From Actinomycetota bacterium (GTDB lineage Bacteria > Actinomycetota > Actinomycetes > Nanopelagicales > Nanopelagicaceae), in the NCBI GenBank assembly GCA_029977785.1, contig JAPOKG010000002.1, positions 1 through 54,555 of the forward strand: a stretch of DNA of 54,555 nt, read 5' to 3'. Of the stretch, positions 42,901-49,493 are shown piece after piece (the first letter of the stretch is position 1; every line of letters starts with the position of its first letter). The translations under genes and the position numbers were made by a program. The notes below the pieces were generated by a model. The model was not told where the DNA came from, ran no database searches, and saw nothing but the letters and a program-made list of their open reading frames with translations.

Positions 42901-44370
42901 ATGGCTGCTATTGAAGATTATGTGCAGGGCAGAAGCCAACTATCTCCTGAGCAGATCCACCGCTTACGTGAATTGATCGCCGACTGGCAGCTGCTTTCAG
43001 ATTTATCTTTCGCTGATCTCATCCTGTGGGTTCCGCTACGAAAAGATTTCAAGAGTTGGCCAACAGGATATGTCGCAGTAGCGCATATCCGCCCAACTAC
43101 TGCGGCCACTCTCTTTCCACTCGATGTAATCGGTGATGAGATTTCACATGGCAAACGACCTCATATTGACCAAGCGCTTTCTAGCGCTGAGATTGTTCGT
43201 GATACTCAGCCAGAACAGATGGGGGAGTACCTCGTTAAAGAAGAGACTATTCCGGTGATGTTTGATGGACATGTCATCGGAGTTATCTCACGACATCGAA
43301 ATGCAGACCTCATGCGTCAACCATCTCGCCTCGAGCTCAATTACCGCGAAATTGCGCACAAGCTCTATCGCATGATCTCTGAAGGAACATTCCCTTACCC
43401 AGATGCGGGTTCACTCTTTGATCCTGCACCTCGCGTAGGTGATGGCCTCATTCGACTTGATGTGAATGGTGTTGTCTCATATGCCAGCCCTAATGCTCGC
43501 TCTGCCTTTAGCCGACTTGGTTGGATGAGCGAAGTAGAGGGACATATTTTGGGTGAAGTTGCTCAAACACTCGCGCGCGTGAAGCCAGATGCGCAAGAAG
43601 AGACGATTGCTATGGGACTTACCGGAAAAGCGCTAAAGCGAGTTGAAATTGAGAATTCTGGTGGAACGATTGATTTCACTGTGCTGCCGTTATTACAAGC
43701 AACTGATCGCGTTGGCGCGATTGTTCTTCTCAACAATGTCACCGAGCTACGTCGCCGAGAGCGAGAGTTGGTGACAAAAGATGCGACCATCCGCGAAATT
43801 CACCATAGAGTGAAGAATAATTTGCAGACAGTTTCGGCCCTATTGCGTCTACAGGCACGTCGCATTGAAGATCCGGGCGCCAGTGCAGCGCTTAATGAAG
43901 CGGTGCGTCGTATCGCTTCAATTGCGCTAGTTCATGAAACGCTCTCTAGTAGCCGTGACTCTTCCGTTGACTTTGATGATGTCCTAGATAACTTGGTATC
44001 GCATGCCCTAGAGCTCAGTCCACGTATGGGTGAGTTACATATTGAACGAACCGGCACAATCGGTTCCCTTGAACCGCGCATCGCAACTCCACTGGCGCTG
44101 GTTATCACAGAACTAATTCATAACGCGCTCGAACATGGTTTAGCGGATGAAGGATCAGCCCTCGGTATCCATGCCACCCTTAACGGCCGAGAGTTGGCAG
44201 TAACAATTAGCGATGATGGCGTGGGTTTTCCTGCAGATTTTGATATCGCAACTTCACCAAATCTTGGTTTACAGATTGTTCGTACGTTGACTGAAAATGA
44301 GCTCCGAGGTGAGTTGCAGTTAACTACTGATGATCAACAGACGAGAGCGACCTTAACTTTCCCGATCTAG
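42901..44370 (+). CDS. pdtaS: PdtaS-like HWE/HisKA_2 sensor histidine kinase
   Basis: A 489-residue soluble histidine kinase. The N-terminal GAF-like region (about 1-165), a PAS domain (about 175-285: GDGLIRLDVNGVVSYASPNA) and a HisKA_2 domain with His301/His302 in REIHHRVKNNLQTVSALLRL precede a HATPase with ELIHNALEHGL and ISDDGVGFPADF. This closely follows M. tuberculosis PdtaS (Rv3220c), which controls the ANTAR antiterminator PdtaR and responds to nucleotides and metals. No PdtaR is in the window. whiB1 is convergent, 9 bases away, as in mycobacteria. Confidence 0.92.
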   Translation: MAAIEDYVQGRSQLSPEQIHRLRELIADWQLLSDLSFADLILWVPLRKDFKSWPTGYVAVAHIRPTTAATLFPLDVIGDEISHGKRPHIDQALSSAEIVRDTQPEQMGEYLVKEETIPVMFDGHVIGVISRHRNADLMRQPSRLELNYREIAHKLYRMISEGTFPYPDAGSLFDPAPRVGDGLIRLDVNGVVSYASPNARSAFSRLGWMSEVEGHILGEVAQTLARVKPDAQEETIAMGLTGKALKRVEIENSGGTIDFTVLPLLQATDRVGAIVLLNNVTELRRRERELVTKDATIREIHHRVKNNLQTVSALLRLQARRIEDPGASAALNEAVRRIASIALVHETLSSSRDSSVDFDDVLDNLVSHALELSPRMGELHIERTGTIGSLEPRIATPLALVITELIHNALEHGLADEGSALGIHATLNGRELAVTISDDGVGFPADFDIATSPNLGLQIVRTLTENELRGELQLTTDDQQTRATLTFPI

Positions 44371-44379
44371 CTCAATCTT

Positions 44380-44646
44380 TTATGAGTTTGCTTGATCAGC
44401 CAGGCGGGCGCGGTTACGTGCAGCGCGACGCTTCAAGGCGCGACGTTCATCTTCTGAGAGACCGCCCCAGACTCCGGCATCCTGGCCAGATTCCAGCGCC
44501 CATGCCAAGCATGGCTCTTTGACGATGCAGCGATTACAGACCTTCTTCGCCTCTTCGATCTTGGTGATGGCTGGACCGGTATTGCCTACGGGGAAGAAGA
44601 GCTCAGGATCTTCTTCGCGGCAGGCCGACTGATGTCTCCAATCCAT
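44380..44646 (-). CDS. whiB1: WhiB1, nitric-oxide-sensing Fe-S regulator
   Basis: An 88-residue WhiB protein beginning MDWRHQSACR, with cluster cysteines C9, C37, C40 and C46, PELFFPVGNTGP, and the G-V-W-G-G-L-S-E-D-E-R-R-A-L-K-R-R turn. These agree with mycobacterial WhiB1, which binds sigma-A region 4 and loses that contact on NO exposure. The tail is basic, ending LADQANS. The start has GGAAGGGGG (minus strand 44660-44652) just upstream. It is convergent with pdtaS, as in M. tuberculosis. Confidence 0.95.
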   Translation of the reverse strand: MDWRHQSACREEDPELFFPVGNTGPAITKIEEAKKVCNRCIVKEPCLAWALESGQDAGVWGGLSEDERRALKRRAARNRARLADQANS

Positions 44647-44664
44647 GGTTGCCCCCTTCCAGTA

Positions 44665-44734
44665 ATCGAATTCGATACTGCGCGATGAATGCGCACAAGA
44701 GGGTAATTCTCCCTGTAACTCTCAAGTTAAACAA
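44665..44734 (-). promoter_or_regulatory. whiB1 promoter and leader with a 12-bp palindrome
   Basis: On the minus strand TTGTTT (complement of 44729-44734) and GAGAAT (complement of 44706-44711) are spaced 17 bases, giving a start near 44699 and a leader of about 53 bases. The leader contains a stem TGCGC (44679-44683)/GCGCA (44691-44695) and the perfect palindrome ATCGAATTCGAT (44665-44676), upstream of the GGAAGGGGG ribosome-binding site. Confidence 0.55.
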
Positions 44735-44805
44735 GAAGGTACGAGAAAAGATTTCGTTAATCAGGGTGATTTGTATCCCTTTGGTGAATTCCTGTTAAAG
44801 AAAGT

Positions 44806-44880
44806 TGGTGCCCCCGACAGGAATCGAACCTGTGCACCTGCCTCCGGAGGGCAGTGCTCTATCCCCTGAGCTACGGGGGC
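44806..44880 (-). tRNA. tRNA-Arg (anticodon CCG), CCA encoded
   Basis: A complete cloverleaf on the minus strand: 7-bp acceptor stem GCCCCCG/CGGGGGC, D-arm GCTC...GAGC, anticodon stem CTGCC/GGCAG with loop CTCCGGA (anticodon CCG, reading CGG arginine codons), T-arm ACAGG-TTCGATT-CCTGT, discriminator A and the encoded CCA (44808-44806). Its 5' end is 28 bases from the divergent msrA ATG, so the promoters overlap. Confidence 0.97.
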
Positions 44881-44893
44881 GCAGGTACAAGGG

Positions 44894-44900
44894 TAGGTTA
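44894..44900. promoter_or_regulatory. Overlapping divergent -10 boxes for msrA and tRNA-Arg
   Basis: TAGGTT (44894-44899) lies 8 bases before the msrA ATG at 44908. On the other strand TAACCT (complement of 44895-44900) is placed to start transcription near 44888, eight bases before the tRNA 5' end; TTCTCA (complement of 44919-44924) could be its -35. Five of the base pairs are shared. Confidence 0.55.
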
Positions 44901-44907
44901 TCCGACT

Positions 44908-45438
44908 ATGAGTACTTCTGAGAAAGCTTTCTTTGCGACAGGTTGTTTCTGGGGCGCAGAACGTCGTTTCTGGAATCTCGATGGAGTCATCTCAACCAGC
45001 GTTGGATATATGGGCGGAGCTCGACCTAATCCGAGCTATGAACAAGTCTGCACTGGCGTCACGGGACATGCCGAGACTGTCGAAGTTGAATTTGATCCAA
45101 CGAAAATTTCATATCGCCGTTTACTTGAAGAATTTTGGGTAATGCATGATCCAACTTCGCTAAATCGTCAAGGCGGAGATATTGGAACTCAATATCGCAG
45201 CGCGATTTTTACAACTACTGCGGCGCAGCAGTTACAGGCAGAGGTCACTCGAGATGTATATCAGGCAGCGCTTACGCGCGATGGCATCGGCCCAATTGTC
45301 ACCGAAATCGTGAGCGCCGAAGGGGTTCCATATTTCTTAGCTGAGGAATACCACCAGAAGTACCTCAAGAAGAATCCCAATGGTTACGACTGCCACTCAA
45401 GTACTGGAGTGGCATTTCCACAGTTGAGTAACTCTTAA
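44908..45438 (+). CDS. msrA: MsrA, peptide methionine sulfoxide reductase
   Basis: A 176-residue repair enzyme that reduces methionine-S-sulfoxide in proteins. It carries the catalytic cysteine in ATGCFWGAERRF (Cys13), YMGGARPNPSYEQVCTGVTG, HAETVEVEFDP, GGDIGTQYRS and the C-terminal resolving-cysteine region NGYDCHSSTG. ATG 44908 is the family start and has TAGGTT eight bases upstream; the ORF extends to 44854 but would run into the tRNA. Its stop overlaps the convergent glycosylase gene by four bases. Confidence 0.95.
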   Translation: MSTSEKAFFATGCFWGAERRFWNLDGVISTSVGYMGGARPNPSYEQVCTGVTGHAETVEVEFDPTKISYRRLLEEFWVMHDPTSLNRQGGDIGTQYRSAIFTTTAAQQLQAEVTRDVYQAALTRDGIGPIVTEIVSAEGVPYFLAEEYHQKYLKKNPNGYDCHSSTGVAFPQLSNS

Positions 45439-46067
45439 CCCAGCGCTCGCCAGCAATACCAGGCAACTACGCTTCGGTAAGGACGAAATTTCTCACCCTT
45501 CTTTTCTAGCGCAGCGGGTGTGATTTCCTCGCTGAGACGATAAATTTTTTCATACCCGCGTCTAACGCCGAGATCCCCGGTTGGCCAGATATCCAGACGC
45601 CCCAGTTGAAACATCATAAACATATCAACGGTCCACGGCCCGATTCCCCAAAGACCGGTGAGCTGTTCAAATATCTCGTCATCACTTTCTACTTTGTGAA
45701 GCTGGTTAATCTTTATCTTCTTAGTTAAGGCTGCATCCGCCAGCCCCTGAATTGTTTTAAACTTGGCTCCCGAAACGCCCGCTTCACGCATATCTTTCTC
45801 AGAAATATCAGCAATGCGCGCAGGTACTACACGACCTTGCGCCAACCCCTTGACTCTGCCATAGATGGTTTCTGCAGCCTTGACTGCAAGTTGCTGCGAA
45901 ATCACAGATTCAACGAGCGCCTCAAAATGGCTGACAGGCTTAGGATTTCTACCGATTGTGCAGAGCGGATGTGCGCCAATCACCTTTGCAATGCGTGCAT
46001 CCCGTGTGGCTAAATCCGCAACGATTCTCTTCATCTGCGAAGTTGTAATCGTCATATTCGCGGTCAT
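45435..46067 (-). CDS. AlkA-like DNA-3-methyladenine glycosylase (HhH-GPD)
   Basis: A 210-residue base-excision glycosylase. It has the SVISQQLAVKAAETIYGRV helix, LWGIGPWTVDMFMMF hairpin (helix-hairpin-helix), and the GPD loop with WPTGDLGVRRG, whose Asp is the catalytic residue. It removes alkylated purines. The short form lacks the AlkA N-terminal domain. ATG 46067 is preferred since TACGCT (complement of 46074-46079) is six bases upstream; ATG 46055 is a possible inner start. Divergent from the malY-like gene 34 bases away. Confidence 0.88.
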   Translation of the reverse strand: MTANMTITTSQMKRIVADLATRDARIAKVIGAHPLCTIGRNPKPVSHFEALVESVISQQLAVKAAETIYGRVKGLAQGRVVPARIADISEKDMREAGVSGAKFKTIQGLADAALTKKIKINQLHKVESDDEIFEQLTGLWGIGPWTVDMFMMFQLGRLDIWPTGDLGVRRGYEKIYRLSEEITPAALEKKGEKFRPYRSVVAWYCWRALG

Positions 46068-46073
46068 GGATAA

Positions 46074-46095
46074 AGCGTATTGTCGGTGACATACT
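46074..46095. promoter_or_regulatory. Divergent leaderless promoters for alkA-like and malY-like genes
   Basis: TACGCT on the minus strand (complement of 46074-46079) is six bases before the glycosylase ATG at 46067. CATACT on the plus strand (46090-46095) is six bases before the lyase ATG at 46102. Confidence 0.5.
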
Positions 46096-46101
46096 AAGTC
46101 C

Positions 46102-47280
46102 ATGAGCAAGCAGAGCAGCCTCGAGCTACAAGCTCTCGCTCTCAGTGAACTAAAAACTCATCGCAGCGAAAAGTGGCGCTCCTTTCCTACAGATGTCTTA
46201 CCTCTTCCAGTTGCTGAAATGGATTTTCCGGTAGCGGAGCCCATTCGACGGATTTTGCGAGAGATGGTCGACACTTCAGATCTTGGCTACCTTGGCCCTA
46301 TTCCTGAACTGGGTCGAGCATTTAGTGGATTTGCTGAACGTCGCTGGGGCTGGAAGGCAGATGCAGCACAGGTTCGCATTGCTGCCGATGTCGGTGTTGG
46401 AATTGTAGAAATTTTGAGAGTAATTACAAATCCTGGTGACAAGGTAATGATTAATTCACCAATCTATCCAAATTTTTATACATGGTGCGTAGAGACTAAG
46501 TTAGAACAAGTAGATGTTCCTTATTCGCAAAGCGATACAGAAGTTGATGGCAGCAATTGGCATCTTGATTGGGATGGAATTGAAAAGGCTTATGCCTCAG
46601 GAATTAAGGCACATCTGATTAGCAACCCACATAACCCACTCGGTAAAGTCTTTACACGCCAAGAGCTAACGCGCTTTGCAGATCTGGCTAAAAAATATGG
46701 CGTTTTCGTTTTAAGCGATGAAATCCATGCGCCGCTCACATATGGTGAACAAGCCTTCACGCCGTTCTTGGCGGTCTCAGATGCAGCTCGCGAAGTTGGA
46801 ATCACCATCACTTCATCGAGTAAAGGGTGGAATATCGCAGGCCTTAAGTGCGCCATCATCATCACTGAAAATGAGAAAGTCCACGAGAGGTTAAACGCTA
46901 TTGCACCAGCTACTCACTACCGGGCTTCGCTACTTGGGGGATTTGCATCAGTCGCCGCATTTGAAGAAGGCGAGCCTTGGCTGGATGCCCTGATGGTCAA
47001 TCTCGATCACAATCGAAAACTGGTCGCAGAAGTGATTGCAGAGTTAGCCCCTGAGATTGGCTATCTCATTCCACATTGTTCATATCTGGCATGGCTTGAT
47101 TTATCTGCCCTCGCGTTGGGAGATGACCCAGCGGGGGTACTTGTTGAGAAGGCTAAGGTCGCATTTGTTCCAGGAGTTCGATTCGGTCAGCAATCAACAC
47201 AATTTGTTCGCCTTAATTTTGCAACCAGCCCTGAAATTATTCGTGAAGCAATAACTCGTATCGCCTCGCTGAAGTCTTAA
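46102..47280 (+). CDS. MalY/PatB-type PLP-dependent beta C-S lyase
   Basis: A 392-residue fold-type I PLP enzyme. It starts with the family motif PTDVLPLPVAEMDFPVAEP, followed by GYLGPIPELGRAFSGFAERR, INSPIYPNFYTW, HNPLGKVFTRQEL, VLSDEIHAPLTY and SSSKGWNIAGLKCAI with the PLP lysine. Family members cleave cystathionine or cysteine conjugates; MalY also has a regulatory role. Substrate cannot be set from sequence. CATACT lies six bases before ATG 46102. A small hairpin follows its stop. Confidence 0.87.
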   Translation: MSKQSSLELQALALSELKTHRSEKWRSFPTDVLPLPVAEMDFPVAEPIRRILREMVDTSDLGYLGPIPELGRAFSGFAERRWGWKADAAQVRIAADVGVGIVEILRVITNPGDKVMINSPIYPNFYTWCVETKLEQVDVPYSQSDTEVDGSNWHLDWDGIEKAYASGIKAHLISNPHNPLGKVFTRQELTRFADLAKKYGVFVLSDEIHAPLTYGEQAFTPFLAVSDAAREVGITITSSSKGWNIAGLKCAIIITENEKVHERLNAIAPATHYRASLLGGFASVAAFEEGEPWLDALMVNLDHNRKLVAEVIAELAPEIGYLIPHCSYLAWLDLSALALGDDPAGVLVEKAKVAFVPGVRFGQQSTQFVRLNFATSPEIIREAITRIASLKS

Positions 47281-47296
47281 CGCGCAAAAGTGCGCG
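47281..47296 (+). other. Hairpin after the malY-like gene
   Basis: CGCGCA (47281-47286) and TGCGCG (47291-47296) pair across the loop AAAG, beginning on the base after the stop codon. A T-rich stretch (TATTTTTAT) follows nine bases later, so it may help end transcription or stabilise the mRNA. Confidence 0.4.
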
Positions 47297-47317
47297 AACT
47301 GGAGTATTTTTATACCC

Positions 47318-47467
47318 ATGAAAGCGCTACGTAGACTTATTGCCGCAGTCACTGTGGCAATTCTGGCCTTTCGCGCCATTGGTTCATTCCTCTCATGGGT
47401 TGAGAAGCAAGATGATTCCAACACTGACGCGTGGATCGATGAAGATGAATTTGAAGATGCTCAATGA
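47318..47467 (+). CDS. Small single-pass membrane protein with acidic tail
   Basis: A 49-residue protein, M-K-A-L-R-R followed by a hydrophobic stretch (about 7-27), then WVEKQDDSNTDAWIDEDEFE. No family is recognised. It is real because a -10 box TATTTT (47305-47310) lies seven bases before the ATG and its stop overlaps the next gene as ATGA (47464-47467). The tail is strongly acidic, which could bind a basic partner or metal (inference). Confidence 0.65.
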   Translation: MKALRRLIAAVTVAILAFRAIGSFLSWVEKQDDSNTDAWIDEDEFEDAQ

Positions 47468-47850
47468 GCGCTGATACCTACATCCCAGGAACTTGCAATA
47501 TCGGTAAAGGTGAAGTTCGTCGCCGCCAAATAGTTGCGGTGATTGGAGCAGCGCTGAGCGTTTTTACATTGGCTGGTCTCATTTCAACCAACGCCGCCCC
47601 TAGCGCACGACTCGGAATCTTCATCCCTTTGTCCGTGGCCTCTATAGGCTGGGTTCAATCACGTAAGAAATTCTGCTTAGCCTATGGCTTTATGGGCACC
47701 TTTAACTTTGGAAAGTTAGGAGAGCTTTCAAAAGTTGCCGACAAGAGCGCGCTAGCTGCTGATCGTAAAACTGCTTTCTCGATCTTGGGACAGTCTTTAT
47801 CCCTGGCGGGGATTCTCACCCTCATCGTTTATCTGCTACCCCTGACTTAA
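47464..47850 (+). CDS. Small membrane protein with TCNIG and FCLAYG cysteine motifs
   Basis: A 128-residue protein with three hydrophobic segments (about 23-42, 48-65 and 105-126). Two cysteines lie at PGTCNIGKGEVRRRQ and RKKFCLAYGFMGTFNFG; this pair resembles a widespread but uncharacterised membrane family, and the cysteines may form a metal or redox site. I could not name the family. It overlaps the small acidic membrane protein gene (ATGA), so the two are coupled. Forty-six bases later comes hpf. Confidence 0.65.
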   Translation: MSADTYIPGTCNIGKGEVRRRQIVAVIGAALSVFTLAGLISTNAAPSARLGIFIPLSVASIGWVQSRKKFCLAYGFMGTFNFGKLGELSKVADKSALAADRKTAFSILGQSLSLAGILTLIVYLLPLT

Positions 47851-47896
47851 TTTTTTAGCACTTACAATTTCTGGCACTTAGTGCCATTGTGTACTT

Positions 47897-48244
47897 GTGA
47901 AAATCATTATCCACACCCGCCACGCTGAACTCGCTAGCGACTTTAAAACTATTGCTGAAGAAAAACTCCTTTCAATGGAGCGCTTTAGCGTCACGATTGA
48001 CCGCGTAGAAGTTGAAGTGATGCATGAGGCTAACCCACGTCAGGGTAAGAATTCTCATCGGGTCATCATCACCTCACATGGATCAGGGCCGCTTTTGCGA
48101 GCTGAAGAGGTTGGCTTTAATGATCTGGCAGCATTCGACGGCGCCATCAAAAGCATTGAGCTACAGATTCGCCGTATTCATGAGAAGACAAAGAACCATG
48201 GACGCAAGACGTTACGAACTATGGAAGTTGATGTAAGCGAATAG
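47897..48244 (+). CDS. hpf: Ribosome hibernation promoting factor, short form
   Basis: A 115-residue HPF/YfiA-type protein beginning MKIIIHTRHAELASDFKTI, with LSMERFSVTIDRVEVEVMHEA and LAAFDGAIKSIELQIRRIHEK, the RNA-binding basic helix. HPF binds the decoding centre of resting ribosomes. Most actinobacterial HPFs are long forms (about 200 residues or more) with a C-terminal dimerisation domain that makes 100S particles; here that domain is absent. GTG 47897 is the start. In M. tuberculosis hpf lies between comF and secA1; here it is about 10 kb away. It is convergent with the next gene. Confidence 0.9.
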   Translation: MKIIIHTRHAELASDFKTIAEEKLLSMERFSVTIDRVEVEVMHEANPRQGKNSHRVIITSHGSGPLLRAEEVGFNDLAAFDGAIKSIELQIRRIHEKTKNHGRKTLRTMEVDVSE

Positions 48245-48694
48245 TTATCGCTTAGCTTTACCTTTTTGATCTGACTTCTGGTCATTCTTTTCGTGTTTTA
48301 ACTTCTCCGGCTTGGCTGGAGGGGTAGGCATCGGTCCTAAAGCCAAAATGGCAGCATCACGAATGGTAATTGCTAGGGCGACGGCGTTACGTCGAGTGGA
48401 CCATGCAGAGCTCTTCTGCTCAGGAGTTATTGCGCTTGCCATAACTGCTCTGGCATCTGCATTCGCTTTATCAATTGAGTTCTTGAAGGTTGAGTTGATG
48501 ATGCGCATTTTAAAATCGCGATCGCGTAGGGCTAAAAGAAAAGCGTCGCGGTCTAGTTTGTATTGTTCGAGTGGCGACATATCTGTGTCAGCAGTAGCGC
48601 TTGGAGATGGCGTTGGATCGGCCTGCGCTGGAGCTAGAGCAAAAAGTGCAAATACAAGCAGAGACGCTGCGAATAACTCGGGACGTTTCTGCAT
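48245..48694 (-). CDS. Small secreted protein with lysine-rich tail
   Basis: A 149-residue protein with a signal peptide (basic MQKRPEL, hydrophobic core, APAQADP cleavage region), a TPSPSATADTD linker, a helical domain (about 38-115; LEQYKLDRDAFLLALRDRDF) and a basic/polar tail that ends with a run of charged residues (EKLKHEKNDQKSDQKGKAKR). No family is recognised. ATG 48694 is the right start since the longer ORF lies upstream of the signal. Divergent from the response regulator gene with 112 bases between. Confidence 0.6.
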   Translation of the reverse strand: MQKRPELFAASLLVFALFALAPAQADPTPSPSATADTDMSPLEQYKLDRDAFLLALRDRDFKMRIINSTFKNSIDKANADARAVMASAITPEQKSSAWSTRRNAVALAITIRDAAILALGPMPTPPAKPEKLKHEKNDQKSDQKGKAKR

Positions 48695-48806
48695 GGGTAA
48701 ATAGTAGATGCGAAGGGGTGTGAATATTCTGTGAAAGAGCTCATGAGTCCGTGTGCAAGGGTGCGCTTTGGTAGCAAACTCACATAAGGCGTGGCAGGGT
48801 ATAGCC

Positions 48807-49493
48807 ATGAGCCAACTAATCATGATTATTGATGACGAAGCGGGTGTGCGCGATTTATTGGGGGATGCCCTAAAACTGGCTGGCTTTGAAACTATTTCGG
48901 CCGCTGACGGCATGATTGCTCAGACCCTTTTACGTTCCACCAAGCCCGATCTTCTGGTCGTAGATATCAATATGCCGCTCATGGATGGCTTTGAATTTAT
49001 TGAGCGTATTCGAAGCAATGGCGATAACACTCCTGCGCTGATGCTCAGTGCACGTGGTGATCGTGCAGATATTACTAAGGGGCTGACCTTGGGGGCCGAC
49101 GATTATGTCACTAAGCCATTTGGGCTCGAAGAGTTGGTCTTACGAATTAAGGCAATCCTACGCCGTTCACAATTCAGCACAGTCACTGCAACAAACTTGA
49201 GTAGCGGGCCGATTACTTTAAATAGTGACACTCACCAAGTTACCTTCAATGGCGAGGTAGTTGATTTATCGCCAACAGAATTTCGACTTCTCCATGTGCT
49301 ACTTGAAAGCAAAGGTCGAGTCTTAAGTAAAACCTATCTCCTGGATGAAGTCTGGGGAATCACATTTGAATCTGAAAGCACTGTCGTTGACACCTACATT
49401 TCATATTTAAGAAAGAAACTTCATCGCGATGGCTATGAAGGAATTAAGACTATTCGAGGAGTTGGATTTCAGCTGCAGCCGGAGAAGCAGTGA
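48807..49493 (+). CDS. OmpR-family response regulator (two-component system)
   Basis: A 228-residue response regulator: receiver with IDDEAG at the acidic site, phospho-acceptor Asp53 in LLVVDINMPLMDG, the LSARGDRAD region and the VTKPFG lysine, then a winged-helix domain (about 130-225: LSPTEFRLLHVLLESKGRVL, SYLRKKLHRDGYEGIKTIRG). ATG 48807 starts the family N-terminus MSQLIMIIDDEA. It resembles TcrA/TrcR-type regulators. The kinase gene overlaps it. The target is unknown. Confidence 0.9.
   Translation: MSQLIMIIDDEAGVRDLLGDALKLAGFETISAADGMIAQTLLRSTKPDLLVVDINMPLMDGFEFIERIRSNGDNTPALMLSARGDRADITKGLTLGADDYVTKPFGLEELVLRIKAILRRSQFSTVTATNLSSGPITLNSDTHQVTFNGEVVDLSPTEFRLLHVLLESKGRVLSKTYLLDEVWGITFESESTVVDTYISYLRKKLHRDGYEGIKTIRGVGFQLQPEKQ

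Noticed and set aside
47281-47310. Intrinsic terminator after the malY-like gene
   Set aside because: The 6-bp hairpin is not directly followed by a T-run, so it was listed only as a hairpin.
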